Positions 5,625 through 13,814 of a DNA stretch of 23,765 bases are shown here, piece by piece. The DNA is from JAABRU01 sp050180235 (lineage in GTDB: Bacteria; Desulfobacterota; Desulfobacteria; Desulfobacterales; Desulfococcaceae). The stretch lies in NCBI GenBank assembly GCA_050180235.1, contig JBFXEJ010000103.1, positions 1 through 23,765 on the forward strand, in the 5' to 3' direction. Numbering within the stretch: position 1 is the stretch's first letter; each line of letters starts with the position of its first letter. The notes below the pieces were generated by a model. That model did not search any database and was not told the DNA's origin. It was given only the letters and a program-made list of their open reading frames with translations. A program made the translations under genes and the position numbers.

Positions 5625-7492
5625 AGTTCCCTGCCTGTTTTCACAATGGCTGCCGCATCCACCCCGTATTTGGCACGGAGAATTTTCTGTGCCCCGTGTT
5701 CCACAAAGGTATCTCCAATGCCGATTCTCCGGAGAATGAAACCGCTGATGTCCGCGTCATTGAGTTCCTCCAGCACAGAAGAGCCAAAACCGCCCTGACG
5801 CACATTTTCCTCTACCGTAATCACACGGGGAATGCGCGTGACCATAGATGCAATAAGTTGTGTATCCAAAGGCTTGACAAAACGGCAGTTGACCACAGTG
5901 GCCTGTATGCCGGATGCTGCCAAATCCTCTGCCGCGTGCAGGGATTCTGCCACTGAACTGCCGATTGCCAGAAGCAGCAGATCATTGCCCTGTCGGAGAA
6001 TTTCCCCTTTTCCAATGGTAAGCGGTTTTGGCAGAGTCTCCAGTTTCACTCCGGTCGCGCTGCCTCTGGGATAGCGCATGGCAATGGGGCCGTTGTGATG
6101 CAGGGCTGTCACGAGCATACTGCGCAGTTCATTTTCATCTTTGGGAGCCATGACCACCATATTGGGCAGACTGCGCAGATAGGAAAGATCAAAAAGCCCG
6201 TGATGGGTGGCGCCGTCCTCGCCCACAATCCCGCCCCGGTCTATGGCGAAAATCACGGGCAGTTTTTCAATGCACACATCATGCAGAATCTGGTCATAGG
6301 CCCGCTGCAGAAAAGTGGAATAAATGGCCAGCACAGGTTTGAATCCTTCTGCTGCCAGACCTGCGGCAAAGGTTACGCCGTGCTGCTCGGCTATGCCCAC
6401 ATCAAAAAAGCGATCCGGCCATTTTTCCGCAAATTTTGCCAGTCCTGTTCCCTCAGGCATGGCTGCGGTTACTGCCACAATTTTTTCATCCGCGCGTGCC
6501 AGTTCGATCATGGTGTCCCCAAAAACCTGTGTATAGGTGGGAACAGATACGCCATGCTTGATGCAAATCCCGGTTTTCACCTCAAAACATCCCACACCGT
6601 GAAAATAGACCGGATTGTTTTCCGCAGGTGCATATCCTTTGCCTTTTTTGGTGGTCACATGCAGCAGCACCGGCTCCCGGAGTTCCCTGATATTGGTCAG
6701 AATGTCAATGAGATGATTCAGTCTGTGTCCATCGATGGGGCCGAAATAGTCAAGATTGAATGCCTCAAACAGCATTCCGGGCGTCACAAAGGTTTTAAAG
6801 GATTCTTCCGAGCGTTTTGCCAACTGGTACATGTCATCGCCGATATGGGGCAGGGAGCGCAGAAATTCCCCGAAATCCTTGCGAAATCCCTGCAGATATT
6901 TGGCAGACAGGGTGCGGCTGAGAAAAGAGGACAGAGACCCAACATTGTGGGAAATGGACATATCATTGTCATTGAGGATGACAATGAGGTTTTCATCCTT
7001 GTGCAAAGCTCCGGCCTGGTTGAGTCCCTCAAATGCAATTCCCGCAGTCATGGACCCGTCTCCGATTACGGCCAGGACTTTGGATGTCTCGTTTTTCAGC
7101 CGTTTTCCGCAGGCCATGCCCAGTCCCGCAGATATGGACGTGCTGCTGTGTCCGGTGGTGAATGCGTCATACGGGCTTTCACTCATGCGTGTAAATCCGC
7201 AGAGTCCCCCGTATTTCCGTATGGTATGAAACTGCTCTCTGCGTCCGGTCAGCAGTTTGTGGGCATAACTCTGGTGCCCCACATCCCATATGATTTTGTC
7301 ATCAGGTGTGTCAAAAACATAAAGCAGGGCAATGGTCAGTTCCACCGCTCCGAGGCTGGAAGCCAGATGCCCGCCGTTTACAGATACGACCTCCACAATG
7401 ATTTTCCGCAATTCCTCGGCCAGTTTCGGGAGGTCGGATCTCTTGAGGCATTTGAGATCTGCCGGAGAATTGATGCTGTCGATAAGGTTCAA
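5606..7492 (-). CDS. dxs: 1-deoxy-D-xylulose-5-phosphate synthase
   Basis: DXS condenses pyruvate and glyceraldehyde-3-phosphate using thiamine diphosphate, the first step of the MEP isoprenoid pathway. The 628-residue sequence shows GHQSYAHKLLTGR (72-84), the ThDP/Mg motif GDGSMTAG (144-151) through LNDND (173-177), YFGPIDGH, the catalytic Glu in VGIAEQHGVTFAAGLA, and DRGGIVGEDGATHHG. The length is normal. The start codon is TTG (7490-7492): translation from it gives NLIDSINSPADLK, which matches the usual DXS beginning, and GGAAAGGAAAAC lies about 13 bases upstream; no better ATG exists. A promoter with TATAAT lies about 75 bases upstream. It is followed by tlyA with a 19-bp overlap. The ispA and xseB genes often found before dxs are absent; the ROCO gene precedes it instead. 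Confidence 0.95.
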   Translation of the reverse strand: MNLIDSINSPADLKCLKRSDLPKLAEELRKIIVEVVSVNGGHLASSLGAVELTIALLYVFDTPDDKIIWDVGHQSYAHKLLTGRREQFHTIRKYGGLCGFTRMSESPYDAFTTGHSSTSISAGLGMACGKRLKNETSKVLAVIGDGSMTAGIAFEGLNQAGALHKDENLIVILNDNDMSISHNVGSLSSFLSRTLSAKYLQGFRKDFGEFLRSLPHIGDDMYQLAKRSEESFKTFVTPGMLFEAFNLDYFGPIDGHRLNHLIDILTNIRELREPVLLHVTTKKGKGYAPAENNPVYFHGVGCFEVKTGICIKHGVSVPTYTQVFGDTMIELARADEKIVAVTAAMPEGTGLAKFAEKWPDRFFDVGIAEQHGVTFAAGLAAEGFKPVLAIYSTFLQRAYDQILHDVCIEKLPVIFAIDRGGIVGEDGATHHGLFDLSYLRSLPNMVVMAPKDENELRSMLVTALHHNGPIAMRYPRGSATGVKLETLPKPLTIGKGEILRQGNDLLLLAIGSSVAESLHAAEDLAASGIQATVVNCRFVKPLDTQLIASMVTRIPRVITVEENVRQGGFGSSVLEELNDADISGFILRRIGIGDTFVEHGAQKILRAKYGVDAAAIVKTGRELCGKSL

Positions 7493-7566
7493 ATTTTTTT
7501 GTGTTTTCCTTTCCCTTGAATTTGGGGCACTGGGTCAGATTCTCTTAAAAAACCTGAAACGGTTCA

Positions 7567-7595
7567 ATTATAATCTTTTTTCTGGTTTTTGTCTT
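7567..7595 (-). promoter_or_regulatory. Candidate sigma70-type promoter for dxs-tlyA
   Basis: On the minus strand AAGACA (7590-7595) is followed after 17 bases by a perfect TATAAT (7567-7572). Transcription would start near 7560, giving a leader of about 70 bases before the TTG start of dxs. It lies in the 138-base gap after the ROCO gene. No strong terminator stem with a T-run was found in the gap, so read-through from the ROCO gene is possible. Confidence 0.5.
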
Positions 7596-7630
7596 TAAAA
7601 ATATCTGAAGACTCGTTCAGCAAACCAACT

Positions 7631-10600
7631 TTATGCTCCCAAAAGTTTCAAGACAGCCTGCGTGGTTTCAATAACCGGTTTGCCGAGCGAGCCTATTGCT
7701 TTGGCAGCATCGATCAGACCTTCTCCACTGATGGAATACCATTTTCTTTTGGGTTTTTCGCTGGTTGCCTGTTTCACCAGTATTTCAAGATTTTCTTTTG
7801 CCTCATCAGCGTCATCTTTCGGCATTTGCTTTATCATGGCTTCCACAGCTTTTGTCAGTTTTTCCAGATTTGCCTTCAAATCATCTGATGCGCCTGACTG
7901 CTGAATTGCCTTGTTGATAGTAACGATTGCCTGATCCTTGCCGAAAGCAACATCTCCCTGTGCTGTAATGCTTATCGTATCGTTTCCCATAGTTACTTCC
8001 TCCTGATAGTTTCCATGCACATGAATAATCCGTTTATCCGCACCTCTGCGGTCTTCCTGCTTTTCAATGCCGTTTAACAGCTTGGATACGCTGTAGGATT
8101 TTCTCAATTTGCCAACCTTGTATTCATCTTCAAACATTTGTTCATAGCCGACTAATTCATCATATTCAACCGTGATTTCAGGATTATCTGGCAAAGGAAT
8201 CCATTCTTTGACATCCAGTTTTTCAAAACTGCTGTGAATATCCCTGAAGGTTTTGCGGATAACAGAAAAATAATCCCGTTTCTGTTCGCCATTGACAGAA
8301 ATGAAGATTTTCCGATCTCTGACATCCGCCTTGACCAGTGCAGTAACATGAAGATTTTTGTCTTCCAATACAAGACCGGTGCGCCAGCGCAGATGGTTTT
8401 TGATGTCCTTATGCTGTTTGACAATAAAACGGGGCATGACAGATTTGGGCAGAAAATCATATTCAAAGAGAAATTTCAGCGCATTAACTTCATCAAAGGC
8501 AAAGGCCGGTTCCTGAACATCCAGCAGATCCGGAATCAGTACGCTGTCCTTGTCAATTTCATAGCATAACTGAAATTTCAGCATGACATCCACAATGTAC
8601 TGGTATTTTTCACGGGGATAGCAGTATTCTTCTTTTGTTTTCGGCTGTAAAATGCCATCCATGTCGCAGAATTTCAGAATTCCTCTGCTTTCTGCCAGTT
8701 GATTGGAATTGATGATTTTATACACGGCTTCCGTAACCCATTTGGGTTCGATAATATGCGTATCCAGCAGATTGAAATCTTTGAAATGTACAATCACACC
8801 AAGATCATTGAGAAATTCAACCAGAATATCCTGATTTTCAGCAACAATGTTTTCACCATTGCAAATGTCTCTGTATTTTTCATGAGAAATATAAGGAAAT
8901 GGCATGGTTTCCAACTCGGTTTTCACATTGAACCATGTTTCCGGCCATACGGTCTGAATCAGTTCCACCTGTGCCAGTTCTTCTTTCAGACGGGCAGAAA
9001 ATTCATCAATTCCGAAACGGGTGGCGCAGGAAATCTTGTGAAAGCCTTTAATGCCTTTGTATTTTTCCTGCAAAAACTTCCGATTCACATCAAAGCCCGG
9101 ATTCTGATCTGTTTTGTTCAGCACTATCAGAATCGGAGAATCACCGCCGAAACTTTCCATATGCTTGAGCCAGTATTCAGCATCCTCCTCTTTTCTGCCG
9201 TCCAATACCAGAATATACAGGCTGCGTTTGGATAAAAAGAACTGGTGTGTGGCGTGCATGATTTCCTGGCCCCCGAAATCCCAGAAACGGACGTTGATTT
9301 TTCGTTTTTGAGTCCCTATGCCCCAATGCCGGATGCGGATGCCATGCGTCTGCGCCTCGCTTTTGTCAAAGGCTTCCCCGAACAACTGCTTTACCAGAGA
9401 AGTTTTCCCGGAACCGCCGTCACCCACAAGCTGCACCTTCACTTCATTCAGCGGCTTTTTCCCGGCTTTCAATGAACGGAACCAGGCTTCAATGGCAAAA
9501 TGGCCTTGTTGGACAATTTCAAGGGGCGGAGTTTCAATGGGGTTGCCGTAAAGAGTGATGGCATTGGGAAGATAAGAATACACTTTTCCCCATTCCATCT
9601 CTGTATGCAAATCAAGCAGGGAAGCGGGCAGTTCTCTGATTTGATTTGCTCTTAAATTAACTCTCCGGATATATTTTAAATGTTTGCAAAAAGAACAATC
9701 TGAGATTTTATTGTAGCTTACATCAAGCTGTGTGAGATTCGGCAGGGACTGGAGAAAAGAACAATCTGAGATTTTATTGTAGCTTACATCAAGCTGTGTG
9801 AGATTCGGCAGAGACCGGAGAAAAGAACAGTCTGAGATTTGATTTCCGCCTACATCAAGCTGTGTGAGATTCGGCAGGGACTGGAGAAAAGAAAAATCTG
9901 AGATTTGATTGTTTCTTAAAGAAAGCTGTGTGAGATTCGGCAGGGACCGGAGAAAAGAAAAATCTGAGATTTTATCGTTTCTTAAAGAAAGCTGTGTGAG
10001 ATTCGGCAGGGACCGGAGAAAAGAAAAATCTGAGATTTTATTGTTTCTTAAAGAAAGCTGTGTGAGATTCGGCAGGGATTGGAGAAAAGAAAAATCTGAG
10101 ATTTGATTTTCACTTACATCAAGCTGTGTGAGATTCGGCAGGGACCGGAGAAAAGAACAGTCTGAGATTTGATTTTCACTTACATCAAGCCGCGTGAGAT
10201 TCGGCAGAGACCGGAGAAAAGAACAATCTGAGATTTTATTGTCACTTACATCAAGCTGTGTGAGATTCGGCAGAGACTGGAGAAAAGAACAATCTGAGAT
10301 TTGATTGTCACTTACATCAAGCTGTGTGAGATTCGGCAGAGACTGGAGAAAAGAACAATCTGAGATTTGATTGCGGCTTACATCAAGCTGTGTGAGATTC
10401 GGCAGGGACTGGAGAAAAGAACAGTCTGAAATTTGATTGTGACTTAAAGAAAGCTGTGTGAGATTCAGCAGTGACTGGAGAAAAAAACAGTCTGAGATTC
10501 GATTGCGGCTTACATCAAGCTGTGTGAGATTCAGCAGGGACCGGAGAAAAGAAAAATCTGAAATTTGATTGTAGCTTACATCAAGCTGTGTCAGATTCGG

Positions 10601-10861
10601 CAGTGCTTGGAGAAAAGAAAAATCTGAAATTTCATTATTTCTTAAATCAATCTGTGTCAGATTCGGCAGTAATTCCAAAAAGGAAATATCGTTTATATTA
10701 CAATTGAATAAATTCAGGCCGATGATATTTTCACGCTCATCCAAAAGATAGCATTTACGGGCTTCCTCTGTTAAAAATGAATCCATGTCCCCATCCCAGG
10801 GTTTCAGGATTCTTTTCAGTTTCTGTGCAATAATTTGTATGTTTTCAAGGTCTTTGGACAT
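7631..10861 (-). CDS. ROCO protein: LRR array, Roc GTPase, COR
   Basis: The 1076-residue protein starts with a short helical region (SKDLENIQIIAQKL) followed by 15 almost identical 22-residue leucine-rich repeats of the form LPNLTQLDVSxNxISDxSFLxS (about 65-394). Then comes a Ras-like Roc domain: P-loop GDGGSGKTSL near 480, DFGGQE near 528 and NKTD near 582. A COR region follows (about 620-950). The last 120 residues (NDTISITAQGDVAFGKDQAI and a helical stretch) resemble small effector-associated modules seen in bacterial conflict proteins, but I cannot name the family. ROCO proteins are nucleotide-dependent dimerising signalling proteins. I chose ATG 10861 (AAAGGAACAG upstream) over an in-frame start at 11002, because the extra 47 residues are low-complexity and translate a spacer containing an inverted repeat. 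The ATPase/nuclease gene lies 159 bases upstream on the same strand. Confidence 0.85.
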   Translation of the reverse strand: MSKDLENIQIIAQKLKRILKPWDGDMDSFLTEEARKCYLLDERENIIGLNLFNCNINDISFLELLPNLTQIDLRNNEISDFSFLQALPNLTQLDVSYNQISDFSFLRSLLNLTQLDVSRNRISDCFFLQSLLNLTQLSLSHNQISDCSFLQSLPNLTQLDVSRNQISDCSFLQSLPNLTQLDVSDNQISDCSFLQSLPNLTQLDVSDNKISDCSFLRSLPNLTRLDVSENQISDCSFLRSLPNLTQLDVSENQISDFSFLQSLPNLTQLSLRNNKISDFSFLRSLPNLTQLSLRNDKISDFSFLRSLPNLTQLSLRNNQISDFSFLQSLPNLTQLDVGGNQISDCSFLRSLPNLTQLDVSYNKISDCSFLQSLPNLTQLDVSYNKISDCSFCKHLKYIRRVNLRANQIRELPASLLDLHTEMEWGKVYSYLPNAITLYGNPIETPPLEIVQQGHFAIEAWFRSLKAGKKPLNEVKVQLVGDGGSGKTSLVKQLFGEAFDKSEAQTHGIRIRHWGIGTQKRKINVRFWDFGGQEIMHATHQFFLSKRSLYILVLDGRKEEDAEYWLKHMESFGGDSPILIVLNKTDQNPGFDVNRKFLQEKYKGIKGFHKISCATRFGIDEFSARLKEELAQVELIQTVWPETWFNVKTELETMPFPYISHEKYRDICNGENIVAENQDILVEFLNDLGVIVHFKDFNLLDTHIIEPKWVTEAVYKIINSNQLAESRGILKFCDMDGILQPKTKEEYCYPREKYQYIVDVMLKFQLCYEIDKDSVLIPDLLDVQEPAFAFDEVNALKFLFEYDFLPKSVMPRFIVKQHKDIKNHLRWRTGLVLEDKNLHVTALVKADVRDRKIFISVNGEQKRDYFSVIRKTFRDIHSSFEKLDVKEWIPLPDNPEITVEYDELVGYEQMFEDEYKVGKLRKSYSVSKLLNGIEKQEDRRGADKRIIHVHGNYQEEVTMGNDTISITAQGDVAFGKDQAIVTINKAIQQSGASDDLKANLEKLTKAVEAMIKQMPKDDADEAKENLEILVKQATSEKPKRKWYSISGEGLIDAAKAIGSLGKPVIETTQAVLKLLGA
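9680..10669 (-). repeat. 66-bp tandem repeat array encoding 15 LRRs
   Basis: Fifteen consecutive 66-bp units, without any length change, encode the LRRs of the ROCO protein. Most bases are identical between units. The differences fall at a few codons: the block LDVS or LSLR/LSLS, the two residues around the conserved Asn (Y, R, H, D, E, N, G before it; Q or K after it), Phe or Cys in ISDxSF, and Gln or Arg in FLxS. These options recur in different combinations in different units, as expected from recombination between repeats. The first and last units are more diverged, the usual pattern for an array that grows and shrinks internally. Confidence 0.92.
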
Positions 10862-10902
10862 AGTTTCTGTTCCTTTGGCATGGCCCGGTGTTTTGTGCCC
10901 GA

Positions 10903-10939
10903 AGCCCGGAGCATGTGCCCGAAGATAAATCTCCGGGCT
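10903..10939. promoter_or_regulatory. Inverted repeat between ATPase/nuclease and ROCO genes
   Basis: AGCCCGGAG (10903-10911) and CTCCGGGCT (10931-10939) form a perfect 9-bp GC-rich stem with a 19-base loop. An 11-base direct repeat (TGTGCCCGAAG at 10894 and 10914) overlaps it. It lies 40-80 bases before the chosen ROCO start. It may be an intra-operon attenuator or mRNA-processing stem, or just another palindromic repeat. No T-run follows, so it is not a standard terminator. Confidence 0.4.
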
Positions 10940-11020
10940 AATATCATCAAACCCGGGTGAACCCGGCTGTGTTTCGGTTCGGGATAAAGGCGTGTACCTC
11001 AAAAGGGAAATGCTTCAGCA

Positions 11021-12613
11021 TTAGACCCATCCAATGGCAACAACCGTAACTGTAATGTTATCCACTATCTGCCGGTCTGAAAGTTCCACCAGTGTTTTTT
11101 CATCCTCGACCGGCACAAACACAGCCAGGGTAATGGCCGGAAGATTCAGTTTCCGGGCATAGCGGGCAGCCTGCTTCCGTGATTCGTCAAGTTCCATCTG
11201 ATTTTTGAAACTTTTAACTTCAATCACACTCTGCCTGTCCCGGCAGCGCAGATGCAAATCCACTCTTCCGTTGCCGGTGGGAAATTCCGGGCTGATGCTG
11301 CACTGCCTGCCCACAGCATTCTGCAGCCAGAAATACAGATGAAAATGTCCCACATATTCAGTATAATGCAAATCCGCCCTTCTTGGCTGATCCTTCCAGG
11401 GATTGATGCCTTTGGCTTTGAGTCTTTTCAGATAATTTCTGTAACGCTCCAGCAGAGCCGGAATATTCAGTTCCGGGGATTCAAACACATCTTCAAGCCT
11501 GTCCAGAGGTTCAATGGCCAGTATGGGCAGTCTGCCGCCTGTCAGATCATTGCTAAGTGCATTGTAAAGTCTGTGCTGCATAAAGGGATTTGCAAAACGG
11601 CAGATTTCAGTCTTCCGTCCCTGTGCATCCGCAACGGTTTCTGTATCAATAATCCCGTGAAGATACAGATAACTGCACCATTCCGAATCTATGGAAAAGG
11701 GAATGTCTGCACGGGTGAACAGTTCAAGGATATGCGCCTGATATTCCCCCTTTGCCTTTTTGATGATATTGAGCACCGTATTGTTCCATTCCACAGCACA
11801 GGCCAGCCGGAAGGTGTCATTCCATACTTCTGTGCTGATGATTTTTTCTTTTCCCGGATTGTATTTCTCCGTGAGCAGTTCCCCGAACCAGCATGTCAGC
11901 CCGGGCTGGCCCCTTGTGACTTCATACACTTTTCCCACAACTTCATCTTCAATCTTCTGCCCGCTCTCTTTTTGATACTGCCTGAACAGATCTTCCACCT
12001 CTGCTTTTGCAAAATTGGGAACATGCAGGGAACGCTGGATATTGAAGGGTGAGCCGCGTTCGCTTTCTGTTCCCAGAACAGCATGGACACCGATCAGAGC
12101 CAGACCGTGAAGAAGATTGCTTTCGCGATCCAGATACATTTCCCTGAACTGACCGATCAGTATATCCAGAAAATCCGGAGAAACCGTATCCACTTCATCT
12201 ATAAACAGCAGCAGAGGACGATCCCACAGACCGTTTTCTTTGGAAAACAGTTTTCTGAACCCGCCCCATGTGCCTGTGTCCGGTTTTCCCGGCAGTTTTT
12301 CCCGAAGCAGATCGGAAAAAGCCCGTGGCAGAGGAGCAGATTTTTCGGAAACAGCACACTGCTCCCCCCGGAGTACTCCGAGAGAAAAAGAAAAAATTTC
12401 AAACTGATCCGCATACTGCTCCCTGATATATTTTATCACCTGCTGCATAAGCCAGGTCTTTCCGCACTGGCGGGGCGCCCAGATGGTGAAATAATGGCCG
12501 CCTTTTTCCCTGTGACCGATCAGATTTTCCATGCAGGATGCCACCAGAGATTTTCTGGGAACCGCAAAATGTATTGTTTCATCCACCGGGCCGTAAGAAC
12601 TGAATCTTCTCAT
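11021..12613 (-). CDS. AAA-type ATPase with C-terminal PD-(D/E)XK nuclease-like domain
   Basis: The 530-residue protein begins MRRFSSYGPVDETIHFAVPR, followed by the Walker A motif APRQCGKTW (about 46-54) and Walker B LLLFIDEVD (about 135-143). It resembles the AAA-like (AAA_35-type) ATPases whose N-termini read RxFSSYGPV. A winged-helix-like middle part follows. The C-terminus has GRVDLHL, then SVIEVKSFKNQ (about 446-470), the D...ExK pattern of PD-(D/E)XK nucleases such as the DUF1703-like or ATPase-fused nucleases. I prefer the ATG at 12613 because AGGAGG sits 5 bases before it; ATG 12616 and ATG 12628 are alternatives (the Shine-Dalgarno lies inside the 12628 version). It is followed by the ROCO gene on the same strand. 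Substrate and role are unknown; a conflict or mobile-element role is an inference. Confidence 0.75.
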   Translation of the reverse strand: MRRFSSYGPVDETIHFAVPRKSLVASCMENLIGHREKGGHYFTIWAPRQCGKTWLMQQVIKYIREQYADQFEIFSFSLGVLRGEQCAVSEKSAPLPRAFSDLLREKLPGKPDTGTWGGFRKLFSKENGLWDRPLLLFIDEVDTVSPDFLDILIGQFREMYLDRESNLLHGLALIGVHAVLGTESERGSPFNIQRSLHVPNFAKAEVEDLFRQYQKESGQKIEDEVVGKVYEVTRGQPGLTCWFGELLTEKYNPGKEKIISTEVWNDTFRLACAVEWNNTVLNIIKKAKGEYQAHILELFTRADIPFSIDSEWCSYLYLHGIIDTETVADAQGRKTEICRFANPFMQHRLYNALSNDLTGGRLPILAIEPLDRLEDVFESPELNIPALLERYRNYLKRLKAKGINPWKDQPRRADLHYTEYVGHFHLYFWLQNAVGRQCSISPEFPTGNGRVDLHLRCRDRQSVIEVKSFKNQMELDESRKQAARYARKLNLPAITLAVFVPVEDEKTLVELSDRQIVDNITVTVVAIGWV

Positions 12614-12687
12614 CATTTCCTCCTGCATATTCTGCGGGGCTGCCTTTTCCCTGCCTGTTCATTCCCAGATTTTTTCACAAAATCCTG

Positions 12688-12703
12688 TACAAAAATATTT
12701 GTA
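12688..12703. promoter_or_regulatory. Palindrome in the divergent ATPase / tudS gap, possible operator
   Basis: TACAAAAATATTTGTA has perfect 6-base arms around AATA. It lies in a very AT-rich 196-base gap between two divergent genes, with a second near-palindrome AATATTAAATATT just beside it (about 12716-12728). I could not assign convincing -35/-10 pairs for either direction. An operator is suggested only by position and symmetry. Confidence 0.25.
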
Positions 12704-12809
12704 TGATATATTAGAATATTAAATATTTGCATAAATTTTTTTCTCCCAGGCAGAAAAACATATCATAAATCAGCATATCCGTCATCAAATAATAAAGGGA
12801 GTCTCAGCA

Positions 12810-13229
12810 ATGATCATTGTCAGTGCATGTCTTGGAGGTGTCTGCTGCCGGTATAACGGCGAAGGATACCATATTGAAAAAATTGTTCAACTGATTTCAC
12901 AGGGAAAGGCACTGCCGGTCTGCCCGGAGCAACTGGGCGGACTGCCCACGCCAAGACCGCCTGCGGAAATCCGGGAAGGACGGGTTATGACGCGGGAAGG
13001 AGCGGATGTGACTGAATTTTTTTATAAAGGCGCGCAGGAAGTCCTGCGGCTCGCAGAAATGGTCAACTGCACACAGGCCATACTCAAGGCCCGTTCCCCA
13101 TGCTGTGGATACGGACAGATTTATGACGGCACATTTTCCAAAACACTGGTATGCGGAAACGGAATTCTTGCGGAAATGCTTTCTCGGAAGGGAATACGGA
13201 TTTGCACGGAAGAATCTTATGAATGTTGA
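12810..13229 (+). CDS. DUF523 / TudS-like Fe-S desulfurase family protein
   Basis: The 139-residue protein shows the three blocks of the DUF523 family: SACLGGVCCRY (5-15), PVCPEQLGGLPTPRPPAEI (36-54) and LKARSPCCGYG (92-102). In the characterised member TudS, three such cysteines bind a [4Fe-4S] cluster that removes sulfur from 2-thiouracil; here Cys7, Cys38 and Cys98 or Cys99 would do so. The family usually has RYDG after the first block; here it is RYNG. The full domain length is present and no extra domain follows. The ribosome binding site AAGGGAG lies 10 bases before the ATG. A role in thiolated-nucleobase salvage or detoxification is known only for some members, so the substrate is not inferred. 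Confidence 0.85.
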   Translation: MIIVSACLGGVCCRYNGEGYHIEKIVQLISQGKALPVCPEQLGGLPTPRPPAEIREGRVMTREGADVTEFFYKGAQEVLRLAEMVNCTQAILKARSPCCGYGQIYDGTFSKTLVCGNGILAEMLSRKGIRICTEESYEC

Positions 13230-13352
13230 ATGTTTAATGAGAAAAGCCTTTTAAAAACCGGGACAGTGAAATGCAATCAGGGTATTGACAAATCAGAGAA
13301 GAGAATTAAAAGTATAAAAGAATTTTTTTACTTCCGGGGTTCTGTGTCAATG

Positions 13353-13426
13353 CCATTAGTTTAAGCGTTTTTTATCCCCTTTTATGAAAATGGGGATTTT
13401 GAAGTGACATCCCCTTAATTTAATGG
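13353..13426. repeat. 74-bp palindromic element with terminator-like inner stem
   Basis: The outer arms CCATTAGTTTAAG (13353-13365) and CTTAATTTAATGG (13414-13426) match at 11 of 13 positions. Inside, ATCCCC TTTT and AAAA T GGGGAT (13374-13397) form a strong stem followed by TTT. It sits between tudS and the membrane-protein gene and may end tudS transcription. The two-layer design resembles the other small palindromes in this window. Confidence 0.6.
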
Positions 13427-13461
13427 AAATTTTGAAACCTTATAAAGAGAAAGGATTTCCC

Positions 13462-13788
13462 ATGCGTTTTTTTGCAGGTTTGGCATTTGTATTGTGCGGA
13501 CTTTATTTTCTTGGAAAAAATGTTATGTTTACAACCCGATGGCTGCCCTATTTCTGGCAGGATTTTTCTGCAGCCGGTGCAGTTTTGTGCATTGTATTCG
13601 GTGTCATTGCACTGATATTTCTGAATGAAAACCTGAAAAAAGCAGGATGGGTACTTATTTTTCTTGCAGTTGTACTTGTATTCGTCCATGCAAGGGTTTT
13701 TATAAAACCCACAAGTTTATGGACTTTCTTTCTTGGAATCGTTTCAATGGCGGCCGGATTCAAAATCATGCACAGTCAGAGAGACTGA
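13462..13788 (+). CDS. Small integral membrane protein of unknown function
   Basis: The 108-residue protein is mostly hydrophobic, with about four membrane-spanning stretches: FFAGLAFVLCGLYFLG (about 3-18), AAGAVLCIVFGVIALIFL (about 37-54), a VLIFLAVVLVFVHA stretch (about 64-77) and a final WTFFLGIVSMAAGF. No recognised motif was found. I chose ATG 13462 because GAAAGGA lies 7-9 bases upstream; an in-frame start at 13423 would add 13 polar residues and overlap the palindromic element. It precedes the NERD gene by 26 bases, so the two are probably co-transcribed. Confidence 0.65.
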   Translation: MRFFAGLAFVLCGLYFLGKNVMFTTRWLPYFWQDFSAAGAVLCIVFGVIALIFLNENLKKAGWVLIFLAVVLVFVHARVFIKPTSLWTFFLGIVSMAAGFKIMHSQRD

Positions 13789-13814
13789 TCAGAATTTACA
13801 GAGCAGGAAAAAAT

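Noticed and set aside
6095..7519. Long open frame on the plus strand, antisense to dxs
   Set aside because: It lies entirely opposite a highly conserved gene, shows no recognisable domain, and arises from the codon bias of dxs.
9909..10106. Plus-strand frame with repeated FLKESCVRFGRDRRKEKSEI units
   Set aside because: It is the antisense of the LRR array and its periodicity is inherited from the 66-bp repeat.
9680..10669. Regular repeats that could suggest a CRISPR or satellite array
   Set aside because: Units are contiguous 66-bp copies without unique spacers and encode perfect LRRs in one frame of a larger protein.
10862..11002. N-terminal extension of the ROCO protein from 11002
   Set aside because: The extra 47 residues are low-complexity and cover an inverted repeat; ATG 10861 has a better ribosome binding site and starts the recognisable protein.
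13285..13318. TTGACA followed by TATAAA before the membrane-protein gene
   Set aside because: The spacing between the hexamers is 22 bases, too long for a sigma70 promoter, and the 17-base position reads AAAAGT.
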